Shown piece by piece: positions 1 to 5,006 of a stretch of 5,006 nucleotides of DNA. A program made the position numbers and the translations under genes. The notes under the pieces were generated by a model. The model was not told where the DNA came from. It saw only the letters and a program-made list of their open reading frames with translations, and did not search any database. How positions within the stretch are numbered: position 1 is the stretch's first letter; the number at the start of each line of letters is the position of its first letter. Origin of the DNA: Bacteroidales bacterium (GTDB lineage: Bacteria > Bacteroidota > Bacteroidia > Bacteroidales > Muribaculaceae); contig JAHZGZ010000007.1 of assembly GCA_019420545.1 (NCBI GenBank), positions 1 through 5,006 of the forward strand, given 5' to 3'.

Positions 1-282
1 GAGGCATTCGAGATCGAGAACGAGCGCCGCTACGCCATGTGTGCCGCGGCATTCATCCTTACTGTGATCGGAATGACCCTCTCGTCGAAAAAAGTAAAGG
101 GGGGCATGGGTATCAATATCGGTATCGGACTGGTGCTGAGCTTCAGCTATATCCTTTTCATGACGGTGACTTCCACGTTTGCCATTTCGGGCTATACCTC
201 TCCGTTTGTGGCCATGTGGATCCCCAACATGCTCTATATCGTAATCGCTATTGTCCTCTACCGCCGCGCCTCGGCAGGTTAA
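1..282 (+). CDS. lptG: LptF/LptG-family LPS-export permease, C-terminal end (5' partial)
   Basis: Only the last 93 codons are present; the frame is open from base 1 (Glu-Ala-Phe-Glu-Ile...) to the TAA at 280-282, so the Met at base 37 is internal and not the start. The visible part contains a hydrophobic segment (about residues 13-27), a short basic loop with SSKKVKGGMG, and two further membrane helices ending in a basic LYRRASAG tail. The 'GGMG + hydrophobic helix + FSYILF' arrangement and the final helix pair match the C-terminal transmembrane bundle of YjgP/YjgQ permeases, and resemble LptG more than LptF. In that family the LptFG dimer works with the ATPase LptB to extract lipopolysaccharide from the inner membrane and pass it to the periplasmic bridge. 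The periplasmic beta-jellyroll domain is outside the window. The LptG versus LptF assignment is an inference from this short piece. Confidence 0.82.
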   Translation, partial: EAFEIENERRYAMCAAAFILTVIGMTLSSKKVKGGMGINIGIGLVLSFSYILFMTVTSTFAISGYTSPFVAMWIPNMLYIVIAIVLYRRASAG

Positions 283-315
283 ATCAGAGGATAAACAAGC
301 CCTAAATTATTGAAA

Positions 316-369
316 GGCGGCGCTTCAGATCACCGGATATGCATTATATCGGTGGACTGAAGCGCCGCC
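316..369. terminator. Long GC-rich hairpin between convergent genes, probable bidirectional terminator
   Basis: A perfect 13-bp inverted repeat, GGCGGCGCTTCAG (316-328) with CTGAAGCGCCGCC (357-369), encloses a second stem (CACCG-ATAT against ATATCGGTG, with one bulged G at 336) and a 5-nt loop at 341-345. It sits 33 bp past the lptG stop and 34 bp past the phosphorylase stop on the other strand, so it is well placed to end both convergent transcripts. Neither side has a strong T-tract (the + side continues TGCTATTT, the - side TTTCAATAATTT), so termination efficiency is uncertain. It could also act as a 3'-end stabiliser. Confidence 0.65.
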
Positions 370-403
370 CTGCTATTTCGGGTAGTGATGATACATCAGT
401 GGA

Positions 404-1282
404 TCAGATGCGGTCGAGGACTGTTGCGATGAGATCGCGGACGGCAGTCTTGTAGTTGGGGGTAGCCTGGGTGGAGACACGGTTGGCGATGATGGAGCAG
501 ACGGTCATGGCACGGTGTCCCATGAGCAGGGCGAGGCCCTGGAGAGGTGCCGATTCCATTTCATAGTTGGTGACCGGCTCGCCGTGGTAGCGGAACGCCT
601 CGATGCGGCTGTTGAGGTCGGGATTAGCCAGCGGTAGACGCAGCTCGCGGCCCTGAGGGCCGTAGAAGCCCACGGCCGAGATTGTGTGGCCGCGTACCAT
701 GTCGTCGCGTCCTATCTGCTCTACAAGTTCTTTGTCGGCCGGAACTACGTAAGGAGCTGCCCATAGAGGATTCCAGTCGACAAACTCGCAGAATGCGCGC
801 TCATAGTCGAGGTCGGCCACACGGTTGCGGCCGGCATAGTAGTTGAGTACGCCGTCGAAGCCGATGGAGTGGGCGGCGATAACCGGAGTGCCTACGATCA
901 GCTCGGGTTGCAGGGCGCCCGAGGTGCCGATGCGCACAAGGGTGAGGGTGCGGTGCTCCGGCTTCACCTCGCGGGTGGCGAAGTCGATGTTGGCAAGTGC
1001 ATCGAGCTCGTTGAGCACGATGTCGATATTGTCGGGACCAATGCCGTGGCTAAGACACATGATGGGCTTCCCCTTGTAGGTGCCACCGATGGTGTGGAAC
1101 TCGCGCGATGATACTTCGAATGTCCTGGTGTCGAAGAACGAGGCCACCATGTCGACTCGGCCCGGATCGCCTACGAGGATGATGCGGTCGGTAATCTGTT
1201 CGGGGCGCAGGTGGAGGTGGAATATAGAGCCGTCGGGGTTGATTATCATCTCGGAGGCTCCGATAGTGCGATGTGCTGTCAT
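404..1282 (-). CDS. Uridine phosphorylase-like nucleoside phosphorylase
   Basis: 292 aa, PNP_UDP_1 superfamily. The family cleaves nucleosides with phosphate to give a free base and (deoxy)ribose-1-phosphate, in cytosolic nucleoside salvage. Visible motifs in order: GDPGRV (38-43; Arg42 in the phosphate-binding position), SHGIGPDN (78-85), RIGTSG (117-122; Arg117 and Thr120 match the phosphate-binding pair of E. coli Udp), FYGPQGREL (206-214; the Q-x-R pair Gln210/Arg212 corresponds to the uracil-recognising Gln/Arg of Udp) and NYEMES (239-244; the ribose-binding Met-Glu). The Q-x-R pair favours uridine over purine substrates. The protein is about 40 residues longer than E. coli Udp (about 253 aa), with an N-terminal extension and extra sequence around 150-185. 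The start at 1282 is followed by a second Met at codon 12, just before the conserved NPDGSIFHL segment, which could be the true start; neither has a clear ribosome-binding site. It lies 96 bp downstream of dprA on the same strand. Confidence 0.88.
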   Translation of the reverse strand: MTAHRTIGASEMIINPDGSIFHLHLRPEQITDRIILVGDPGRVDMVASFFDTRTFEVSSREFHTIGGTYKGKPIMCLSHGIGPDNIDIVLNELDALANIDFATREVKPEHRTLTLVRIGTSGALQPELIVGTPVIAAHSIGFDGVLNYYAGRNRVADLDYERAFCEFVDWNPLWAAPYVVPADKELVEQIGRDDMVRGHTISAVGFYGPQGRELRLPLANPDLNSRIEAFRYHGEPVTNYEMESAPLQGLALLMGHRAMTVCSIIANRVSTQATPNYKTAVRDLIATVLDRI

Positions 1283-1378
1283 ATTATAGTTGAATTTTGG
1301 AGTTTTAAGTATAACGCGCGGGAGGTGTAAAGAGATTGATGCGCGTGATAAGGTTGCTGATTCCGGGGGATGCGTGAA

Positions 1379-2494
1379 TCATCGTGCGGGACGGTATTTG
1401 CCGCCGGGATAGGTGATGATGTGGCCGCCGAATTCGAGCGACATGAGTATCGCCATAAGGCGCGATACAGGTATCGACAGATCGACACACATCTGGTTGA
1501 GGGTGCCTTCCCCGTTGGTGTGCAGGTAAGTGATGATGCTCTCTTCTTCGGGTGAGAGCAGGGGCAGCTCGGGCTGTACGGCTTCGTCGGGTGCACGGAG
1601 CGCTTCCCATCCCATGACGGAGAGAAGATCGTCGGCACAGGTGATGAGTGCGGCCTGATTGCGCGCGATCAGCGCGTTACATCCTCGGCTATAAGTGTCG
1701 GAAATGCGTCCGGGGAGGGCCATCACGTCGCGTGAGTACGACATGGCGAGCGATGCCGTGGCCAGTGCGCCGCCGCGTTCGGCCGACTCGGCCACCACAA
1801 CACAGTCGGCCAGTCCGGCCACGATGCGGTTGCGGGCGATGAAATTGCCCCGGTGCAGCGCATCCTGCGATGCGTATTCGGTGAGGAGCATGCCTCTATT
1901 GTGCAGCATGTCGGCAGCTATGGAGCGATGGGCGGCGGGATAGAGGGTGTTCAGTCCGTGGGCGAGCGTTCCGATAGTGGGCAGTCCGGCTTTGAGTGCC
2001 GCACGGTGTGCGGCGACGTCGATACCGTAGGCGAGGCCGCTGACAATCACGGTGTCAGGCCCGAGCTTCACGGCAAGGTCGCTGACCAGAGATTCCACGA
2101 ACGAGATGCCGTAGGGGGTGGCGCGCCGTGTACCTACGATGCTTATTATCCTGCTGGCGTTGAGGTCGGTATCGCCGAGGGCATAGAGGAGGAGGGGAGC
2201 GTCCTCGCATTCCGCAAGCCGTGCAGGATAGGTGTCGTCGGTAAAATAGATGGCACGCACACGCGATCGCGTGATGAAGTCGATCTCGGTCAGTGCCGTG
2301 TCAAGCAGCGACCGCCTGTAGCTGTCGGCGGCGAGGGCCGATGGAAGTTCTGGCAGTCGTGCGGCGAGATCGCGCGCCGGGAGTGTGAAAAAGATCTCCT
2401 CGGAGTTGACGCGTTCCAGTATTCTCTCGGCAATTGCGCAGTTTATCCCCTTTATGCGGCTGAAAGCTATGCGGTATTTTACGTTTTCGTCCAT
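1379..2494 (-). CDS. dprA: DNA-processing protein DprA
   Basis: 371 aa from the start chosen here. DprA (Smf) binds single-stranded DNA and loads RecA, which protects and recombines incoming DNA during transformation. Domain order: an N-terminal helical region (about 1-90), the YP-x-RL...DAPLLLYALGD lead-in (89-107), a Rossmann-like core with SIVGTRRATPYG (118-129), VSGLAYGIDVAAH (151-163), GTLAHGLNTLYP (175-186), ARNRIVAGL (220-228), GGALATA (241-247) and ALPGR (259-263), and a C-terminal winged-helix domain (about 313-371). Instead of the usual FPxRNRII it has FIARNRIV; departures at the proline occur in Bacteroidetes relatives, so I do not read this as loss of function. The frame is open further upstream to an ATG at 2552-2554, but that start would overlap the thioesterase by 35 bp and add 20 residues without family similarity. 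The ATG at 2492-2494 begins MDENVKYRIAFSRIKGI, where homologous sequence normally starts. It lies 25 bp after the thioesterase stop, so the two are probably co-transcribed. Confidence 0.93.
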   Translation of the reverse strand: MDENVKYRIAFSRIKGINCAIAERILERVNSEEIFFTLPARDLAARLPELPSALAADSYRRSLLDTALTEIDFITRSRVRAIYFTDDTYPARLAECEDAPLLLYALGDTDLNASRIISIVGTRRATPYGISFVESLVSDLAVKLGPDTVIVSGLAYGIDVAAHRAALKAGLPTIGTLAHGLNTLYPAAHRSIAADMLHNRGMLLTEYASQDALHRGNFIARNRIVAGLADCVVVAESAERGGALATASLAMSYSRDVMALPGRISDTYSRGCNALIARNQAALITCADDLLSVMGWEALRAPDEAVQPELPLLSPEEESIITYLHTNGEGTLNQMCVDLSIPVSRLMAILMSLEFGGHIITYPGGKYRPAR

Positions 2495-2519
2495 GGAGGG
2501 AGAGATTTGGGCAGATGGA

Positions 2520-2921
2520 TCAAAGATATGCCTTGAAATACTCGGCAAGCTCATCGCCGCGGGTAAGTTTGCCCCCTACAGTTGCGACACAGCTTACCTT
2601 GCCAGACACTACGAGCTCTCCACCGGCATTGTATATGTCCTGAAGGAAGATGAAACGCGCGCCTTTGCGGGCGATGTTAAGGCAGCTTGTGAAGCGCTCC
2701 CCGAGATGGAGAGGGGTGCGGTAGTCGATCTCCACGCGGTTGAGCACCGGATCGACGCCGTTGGCGTGCATCTGTGCGAACGACATGCCTGCATACTCGC
2801 AGAACTCATGGCGCGTGTGCTCGAAATAGTGGAGATATATGGCATTGTTTACGATGCCTTCGGCGTCGACTTCATAGTCGCGCACTTTCATCGGCAGGGT
2901 GAATATATACTTCTGTTGCAT
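2520..2921 (-). CDS. Acyl-CoA thioesterase, 4HBT/YbgC-like hotdog fold
   Basis: 133 aa, the normal size for a single hotdog domain. The N-terminal signature RDYEVDAEGIVNNAIYLHYF (14-33), followed by EHTRHEF (34-40), is the active-site helix region of the 4-hydroxybenzoyl-CoA thioesterase / YbgC group; Asp19 aligns with the catalytic aspartate of that group. The middle (VEIDYRTPLHLGERF, 63-77) is the typical beta-strand lead into the dimer interface. Members hydrolyse acyl-CoA or acyl-ACP thioesters in the cytosol; the substrate cannot be read from the sequence. The start at 2921 is preceded by an A-rich stretch (AAAAAGCGAA), common at Bacteroidetes starts; Met11 is an alternative but would remove the first beta-strand. 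It precedes dprA by 25 bp. Confidence 0.88.
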   Translation of the reverse strand: MQQKYIFTLPMKVRDYEVDAEGIVNNAIYLHYFEHTRHEFCEYAGMSFAQMHANGVDPVLNRVEIDYRTPLHLGERFTSCLNIARKGARFIFLQDIYNAGGELVVSGKVSCVATVGGKLTRGDELAEYFKAYL

Positions 2922-2952
2922 TTCGCTTTTTGTGTTGTCGGCGTAAATTTAG

Positions 2953-2960
2953 CGAAAATA
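2953..2960 (-). promoter_or_regulatory. Possible -7 box for the thioesterase-dprA transcript
   Basis: On the minus strand this reads TATTTTCG, one base away from the Bacteroidetes -7 consensus TAnnTTTG, 31 bp upstream of the thioesterase start. No convincing TTTG-like -33 element is seen at the expected spacing, so this is a weak call based on position and one motif. Confidence 0.2.
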
Positions 2961-3030
2961 CACGATATGTTCACATTCTATAAGTTTTATTCAGCAGAGC
3001 AGGGGCAACTATGATGGATAACAAGGTGTT

Positions 3031-3150
3031 TTAATGATGGTAGAAGTTGTTAGATACTGTGAAAGCAGGACACAGCATGAGTCCTGCGGCCAACAGCGCG
3101 GCGGTCATTAACCCTGCCGCCACGGTCTGCAATTTCAGCCACAGGGCCAC
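3031..3150 (-). CDS. Candidate small hydrophobic membrane protein (39 aa)
   Basis: From a GTG at 3148-3150 to a TAA at 3031-3033 the minus strand encodes 39 residues beginning MALWLKLQTVAAGLMTAALL and ending in a polar tail, SNNFYHH. Roughly residues 9-31 are hydrophobic enough for one transmembrane helix. Most codons end in G or C, like the neighbouring real genes. Against it: no ATG start (only GTG, or rare ATT/ATA codons after an in-frame TGA at 3166-3168), no visible ribosome-binding site, no recognised family, and short GC-rich DNA produces such frames by chance. It lies between the DUF1573 gene and the thioesterase, same strand. Confidence 0.22.
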   Translation of the reverse strand: MALWLKLQTVAAGLMTAALLAAGLMLCPAFTVSNNFYHH

Positions 3151-3210
3151 TGAAAATATGGTAATTCACCGGCATATATCTGATTGGAAGATATGTGCCG
3201 GTGCTTTTTT
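3061..3210 (+). ncRNA. Candidate + strand small RNA ending at an intrinsic terminator
   Basis: There is no + strand protein gene upstream, yet a strong + strand terminator ends this segment. Before it lie three short inverted repeats: GCAGGAC/GTCCTGC (3065-3071 with 3081-3087, 9-nt loop), GGCGG/CCGCC (3100-3104 with 3117-3121, 12-nt loop) and TTTCAG/CTGAAA (3133-3138 with 3150-3155, 11-nt loop). A run of hairpins closed by a terminator is what a bacterial small RNA looks like. The 5' end is a guess, no clear TAnnTTTG promoter was found at suitable spacing, and no known RNA family is recognised. It would be antisense to the candidate small ORF on the other strand. Confidence 0.28.
3167..3210 (+). 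terminator. Intrinsic (rho-independent) terminator
   Basis: CACCGGCATATATC (3167-3180) pairs with GATATGTGCCGGTG (3190-3203) over 14 positions with a single wobble pair, around a 9-nt loop, and is followed at once by CTTTTTT (3204-3210). The T-tract is on the + strand only; on the minus strand the stem is followed by AATTACC. The element therefore points along +, although the hairpin, 66 bp past the DUF1573 stop, could still shape the 3' end of that minus-strand mRNA. Confidence 0.75.
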
Positions 3211-3268
3211 ACCAGGCTATTAGGTATGGTTTTATACCGATCTTCCAGACCGTCCTTTTTAATGAGGG

Positions 3269-4045
3269 TTATTTTGTATCGGGATATATTGTGACCGTAA
3301 GTGGGGCGAGAGGAAAGCCGTTGGCTATGGGGGTCACCGTGATAAACGCGGGCAGCGATAGTGGAGTAAGCATGCGCACGGTCACGGGGATCTCGCCTTC
3401 GTCACCGGGCTTCAGGAGATAGCGCTCGGGGAGGTCGAGAATATATTCCGGCGCCTCAAGGGTGCCCGGGGTAGAGGATCCAGGAGACTTCACGTCGAAC
3501 GTGAGATGAAGAGTCGCGTCGGAATTGTTGGCGAAAGTAAGGGCTTGGGTCTTTGATGTTGCCGGTGCTACCGTTCCGAAATTGAGCACTTTGTAGCTCA
3601 TCAGCAGCCCGTGGCCGTAGTCGTAGCGGTATTTTTCGGAGAGTGGATGAGTTCCCGGAGTAACATCGCCTTTTACCCATATGCGGTTGTAGCGGTTTCC
3701 GTTGGAGAACACCACGACCTCTTTGCTGAAGTGCCCCGGGCGATAGTCGGGGTCGAATGTCACGTCGACGTAGCCCTTGCGACCGGGGAGCACGGGGCGT
3801 TTCGATACCTCGGCATGCACGCAGCTGCATCCTGCGCGGGCACGGATGAGGGTCACAGTGTCGCGGCCTGTATTCGTGAACACAAAGCGGTGTGTCACCT
3901 TGCCGTCGGTTTCGCCTATCGTGCCGAAATTGTGGATTTTTTCGGTGAAGCGTACCGATTCGTTGACTGTCTGGGCAATGGAGACAGGGGCCGCGATTAT
4001 GGCGGCTATGGCGGGGATAAGTATTTTCTTTAGGATGGCAATCAT
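3269..4045 (-). CDS. Secreted DUF1573 protein with two Ig-like domains
   Basis: 258 aa. Residues 1-24 form a signal peptide: MIAILKK, a hydrophobic core, then a likely cleavage after SIA before Gln25. There is no lipobox cysteine, so a soluble periplasmic or exported protein is expected. The first domain (about 30-128) is a typical DUF1573: HNFGTIGETDGKVTHRF (38-54), FTNTG (56-60), the AGCSC pair (Cys73, Cys75), LPGRKGYVDVTFDPDYRPGHFSKEVVVFSN (86-115). The second half (about 150-255) repeats the pattern in weaker form, starting LNFGTVAPATSKTQALTFAN, but lacks the cysteines. These are ASPM/SPD-2/Hydin-like beta-sandwich folds, abundant in Bacteroidetes; their molecular role is not established, so none is assigned. 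It lies 217 bp from the upstream DUF1735 gene with a terminator between, so it is probably its own transcription unit. Confidence 0.88.
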   Translation of the reverse strand: MIAILKKILIPAIAAIIAAPVSIAQTVNESVRFTEKIHNFGTIGETDGKVTHRFVFTNTGRDTVTLIRARAGCSCVHAEVSKRPVLPGRKGYVDVTFDPDYRPGHFSKEVVVFSNGNRYNRIWVKGDVTPGTHPLSEKYRYDYGHGLLMSYKVLNFGTVAPATSKTQALTFANNSDATLHLTFDVKSPGSSTPGTLEAPEYILDLPERYLLKPGDEGEIPVTVRMLTPLSLPAFITVTPIANGFPLAPLTVTIYPDTK

Positions 4046-4105
4046 ATGGCTGTTGCTTTAGCTGAGGAGGATACGGAGCGCGAAGCTGAAGCTTCGGAGC
4101 GCAGA

Positions 4106-4134
4106 CAAAGATTCTTTCGAGAAGAACGGAGAAA
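4106..4134 (-). promoter_or_regulatory. Possible Bacteroidetes-type promoter for the DUF1573 gene
   Basis: On the minus strand AATCTTTG (4113-4106) matches the -7 consensus TAnnTTTG at all but the first base, and TTTC (4134-4131) lies 17 bp upstream in roughly the -33 position. Transcription would start near 4099 and give a leader of about 50 nt. That leader contains a small hairpin, CGAAGC/GCTTCG with a 4-nt loop (4081-4096), flanked by a direct repeat GGAGCGC (4076-4082 and 4096-4102). The -33 match is weak, and the -33 box overlaps the terminator stem of the upstream gene. Confidence 0.3.
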
Positions 4135-4175
4135 GGGAGCAGAACCCGGGATTAAGCCGGACGCTGCTCCCTTTT
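4132..4175. terminator. Hairpin terminator downstream of the DUF1735 gene
   Basis: A perfect 11-bp inverted repeat, AAAGGGAGCAG (4132-4142) with CTGCTCCCTTT (4164-4174), encloses an inner CCGG/CCGG pairing (4146-4149 with 4157-4160) around a 7-nt loop. It lies 88 bp after the stop of the minus-strand DUF1735 protein, where the minus-strand stem ends CCCTTTCTCC, a moderately T-rich tail. The + side ends CTTTT, so it may work both ways. It separates this transcript from the DUF1573 gene. Confidence 0.7.
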
Positions 4176-4262
4176 AGGAAAGAGTAGTTATTAATTTGTG
4201 TTTAACCAGAGGGTTCAACAATCATCTTGGATACTGTAATTGGGAAGTATCTAAGAAGTGGA

Positions 4263-5006
4263 TTATTTGTAGACAAAGAGGTCGGAAAGAGCTGTGCCTT
4301 CGCCTGTGCCGCCATAGAATGAATGTGTAGTTACGCGGATATAGCGTACCTCTGTCGGCGCCCAGAATGCGAATGTACGGGTGATGTCGTTATCGCTCCA
4401 GCTCAATGTGCCCTGATCTTCGTAGTCAACACCGTTGACACTTGTCTCGACGGTAGCGTCTTTAACGGTGTAGTATATATAATAGTAGCGGAGCTGGAAT
4501 CCCTTGATATCGTAGGTTTTGCCAAGATCAAATGTGTTGATCACCTCTTCGTTGACCTTGTCGGCATGGTTTCTCACAAAGTATGCGTTCGACCACTGGT
4601 TATTGTCAAGAAGGGTAGCCATGTCGAAAGTGCCGTTCTGGCCTGCGGCAGGAGCATCCCAGCTGCCCGACCATCCGTCGGGGTCGGTGATAACCTCCCC
4701 GTCGACCGAAGTGGCAGAGGGATTAAGCATGCCTGTCTTAACCTCGGTAAGTACACCTATATATGCGGCTCCAACCATTGACTGGCTGGGTACACCTCCG
4801 GATGCCGACACGATTCTGATGGGTATGAGATATGCTTTCTCGGTAAGAGCGGCCCAATTGGCATTGACGGTGTTGACCGTAACCTTCACTTTGTCGCTGG
4901 ATCGGTTGGTTCTGGCGGGAATTGTGAGGGTATTTGATTCGAGTGTTACGGTAATACCGGCGTCGGCAGGAAGTGTGGCGTAACCCGGTACAGACATCGT
5001 AGGATC
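4263..5006 (-). CDS. DUF1735 / F5-8 type C (discoidin) surface glycan-binding protein (5' partial)
   Basis: 247 codons are visible and the frame remains open to the right edge (Asp-Pro-Thr before the Met at 4995-4997), so the true start and signal peptide lie outside the window. Counting from that Met, residues 1-85 look like the C-terminal part of a DUF1735 (BT_3987-like N-terminal) domain, with the typical ANWAALTEKAYLIPIRI (46-62) and AAYIGV (77-82). Residues about 100-244 form an F5/8 type C beta-sandwich: DPDGWSGSWD (105-114), GQNGTFDMATLLDNNQWSNAY (119-139), INTFDLGKTYDIKGFQLRYYY (153-173), SVNGVDYEDQGTLSW (186-200), VRYIRV (217-222) and LSDLFVY (238-243). Known relatives are outer-surface lipoproteins in SusC/SusD-type polysaccharide-utilisation loci, where the discoidin domain binds glycan. 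Binding to carbohydrate here is inferred from the fold; the ligand is unknown. Confidence 0.87.
   Translation of the reverse strand, partial: DPTMSVPGYATLPADAGITVTLESNTLTIPARTNRSSDKVKVTVNTVNANWAALTEKAYLIPIRIVSASGGVPSQSMVGAAYIGVLTEVKTGMLNPSATSVDGEVITDPDGWSGSWDAPAAGQNGTFDMATLLDNNQWSNAYFVRNHADKVNEEVINTFDLGKTYDIKGFQLRYYYIYYTVKDATVETSVNGVDYEDQGTLSWSDNDITRTFAFWAPTEVRYIRVTTHSFYGGTGEGTALSDLFVYK

Larger units (their letters stand above)
2922..3268. other. 347-bp intergenic region without an assigned long gene
   Basis: This stretch separates the thioesterase start from the DUF1573 stop, both on the minus strand. From left to right it holds an AT-rich probable promoter region for the thioesterase (about 2922-3000), a GC-rich island with several short inverted repeats (about 3060-3160), a strong + strand terminator (3167-3210), and an AT-rich piece with a 5-bp GGTAT/ATACC hairpin (3223-3238). 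The GC-rich island also contains a small minus-strand reading frame. Candidate features are listed separately; apart from the terminator none is secure. Confidence 0.6.

Noticed and set aside
1314..1346. ACGCGC/GCGCGT inverted repeat between dprA and the phosphorylase
   Set aside because: It has only 6 bp of stem with a 21-nt loop and no T-tract, so it is too weak to call a terminator or regulatory element.
1853..2536. A 227-codon open frame on the + strand across dprA
   Set aside because: It is antisense to dprA, which has complete conserved motifs; the translated product shows no recognisable domain and is a by-product of GC-rich codon use.
2385..3014. A 209-codon + strand frame across the thioesterase
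   Set aside because: It is antisense to a well-supported hotdog thioesterase and shows no family motif of its own.
3011..3111. Two tiny + strand frames (7 and 25 codons) overlapping at TAATG, before the + strand terminator
   Set aside because: They resemble a leader-peptide layout, but no + strand gene follows that could be attenuated, and the peptides have no codon run or family feature.
3223..3238. GGTAT/ATACC hairpin downstream of the DUF1573 stop
   Set aside because: The stem is only 5 bp and AT-rich, expected by chance in such sequence.
4230..4251. GATACT/AGTATC inverted repeat just past the DUF1735 stop
   Set aside because: It has a 6-bp AT-rich stem with a 10-nt loop and no T-tract; the stronger hairpin at 4132-4175 explains termination better.

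Overview
The window looks like chromosome from a fairly GC-rich member of the Bacteroidales, possibly Muribaculaceae or a relative. This is inferred from gene content rather than a marker gene. The evidence is a surface DUF1735 plus discoidin-domain protein of the kind found in Sus-like glycan loci, a secreted DUF1573 protein, a Bacteroidetes-style DprA, and start codons preceded by A/T-rich sequence without clear Shine-Dalgarno motifs.

Layout: the 3' end of an LptF/LptG-family lipopolysaccharide-export permease (+ strand, 1-282) runs convergently into a minus-strand block, with a long GC-rich hairpin (316-369) between them. The minus-strand block, read in transcription order from high to low coordinates, starts with a partial DUF1735/F5-8C surface protein (4263 to beyond 5006), followed by a hairpin terminator (4132-4175). 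Next is a secreted two-domain DUF1573 protein (3269-4045). After an intergenic stretch of about 350 bp come a hotdog-fold acyl-CoA thioesterase (2520-2921), the DNA-processing protein DprA (1379-2494) and a uridine/nucleoside phosphorylase (404-1282).

How they relate: the thioesterase and dprA are tightly spaced and probably co-transcribed. The phosphorylase lies 97 bp further on and may belong to the same transcript. These are housekeeping genes: lipid or thioester metabolism, single-stranded DNA handling in recombination or transformation, and pyrimidine salvage. The DUF1735/F5-8C protein is probably the tail of a carbohydrate-utilisation locus that continues past the right edge.

The least ordinary part is the 2922-3268 intergenic region. 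It carries a textbook intrinsic terminator pointing along the + strand with no + strand protein gene before it, preceded by several small hairpins. On the opposite strand it has a 39-codon hydrophobic reading frame. It may encode a small RNA, a small membrane protein, or neither. I found no CRISPR array, tRNA, rRNA, insertion sequence or clearly new multi-gene system.
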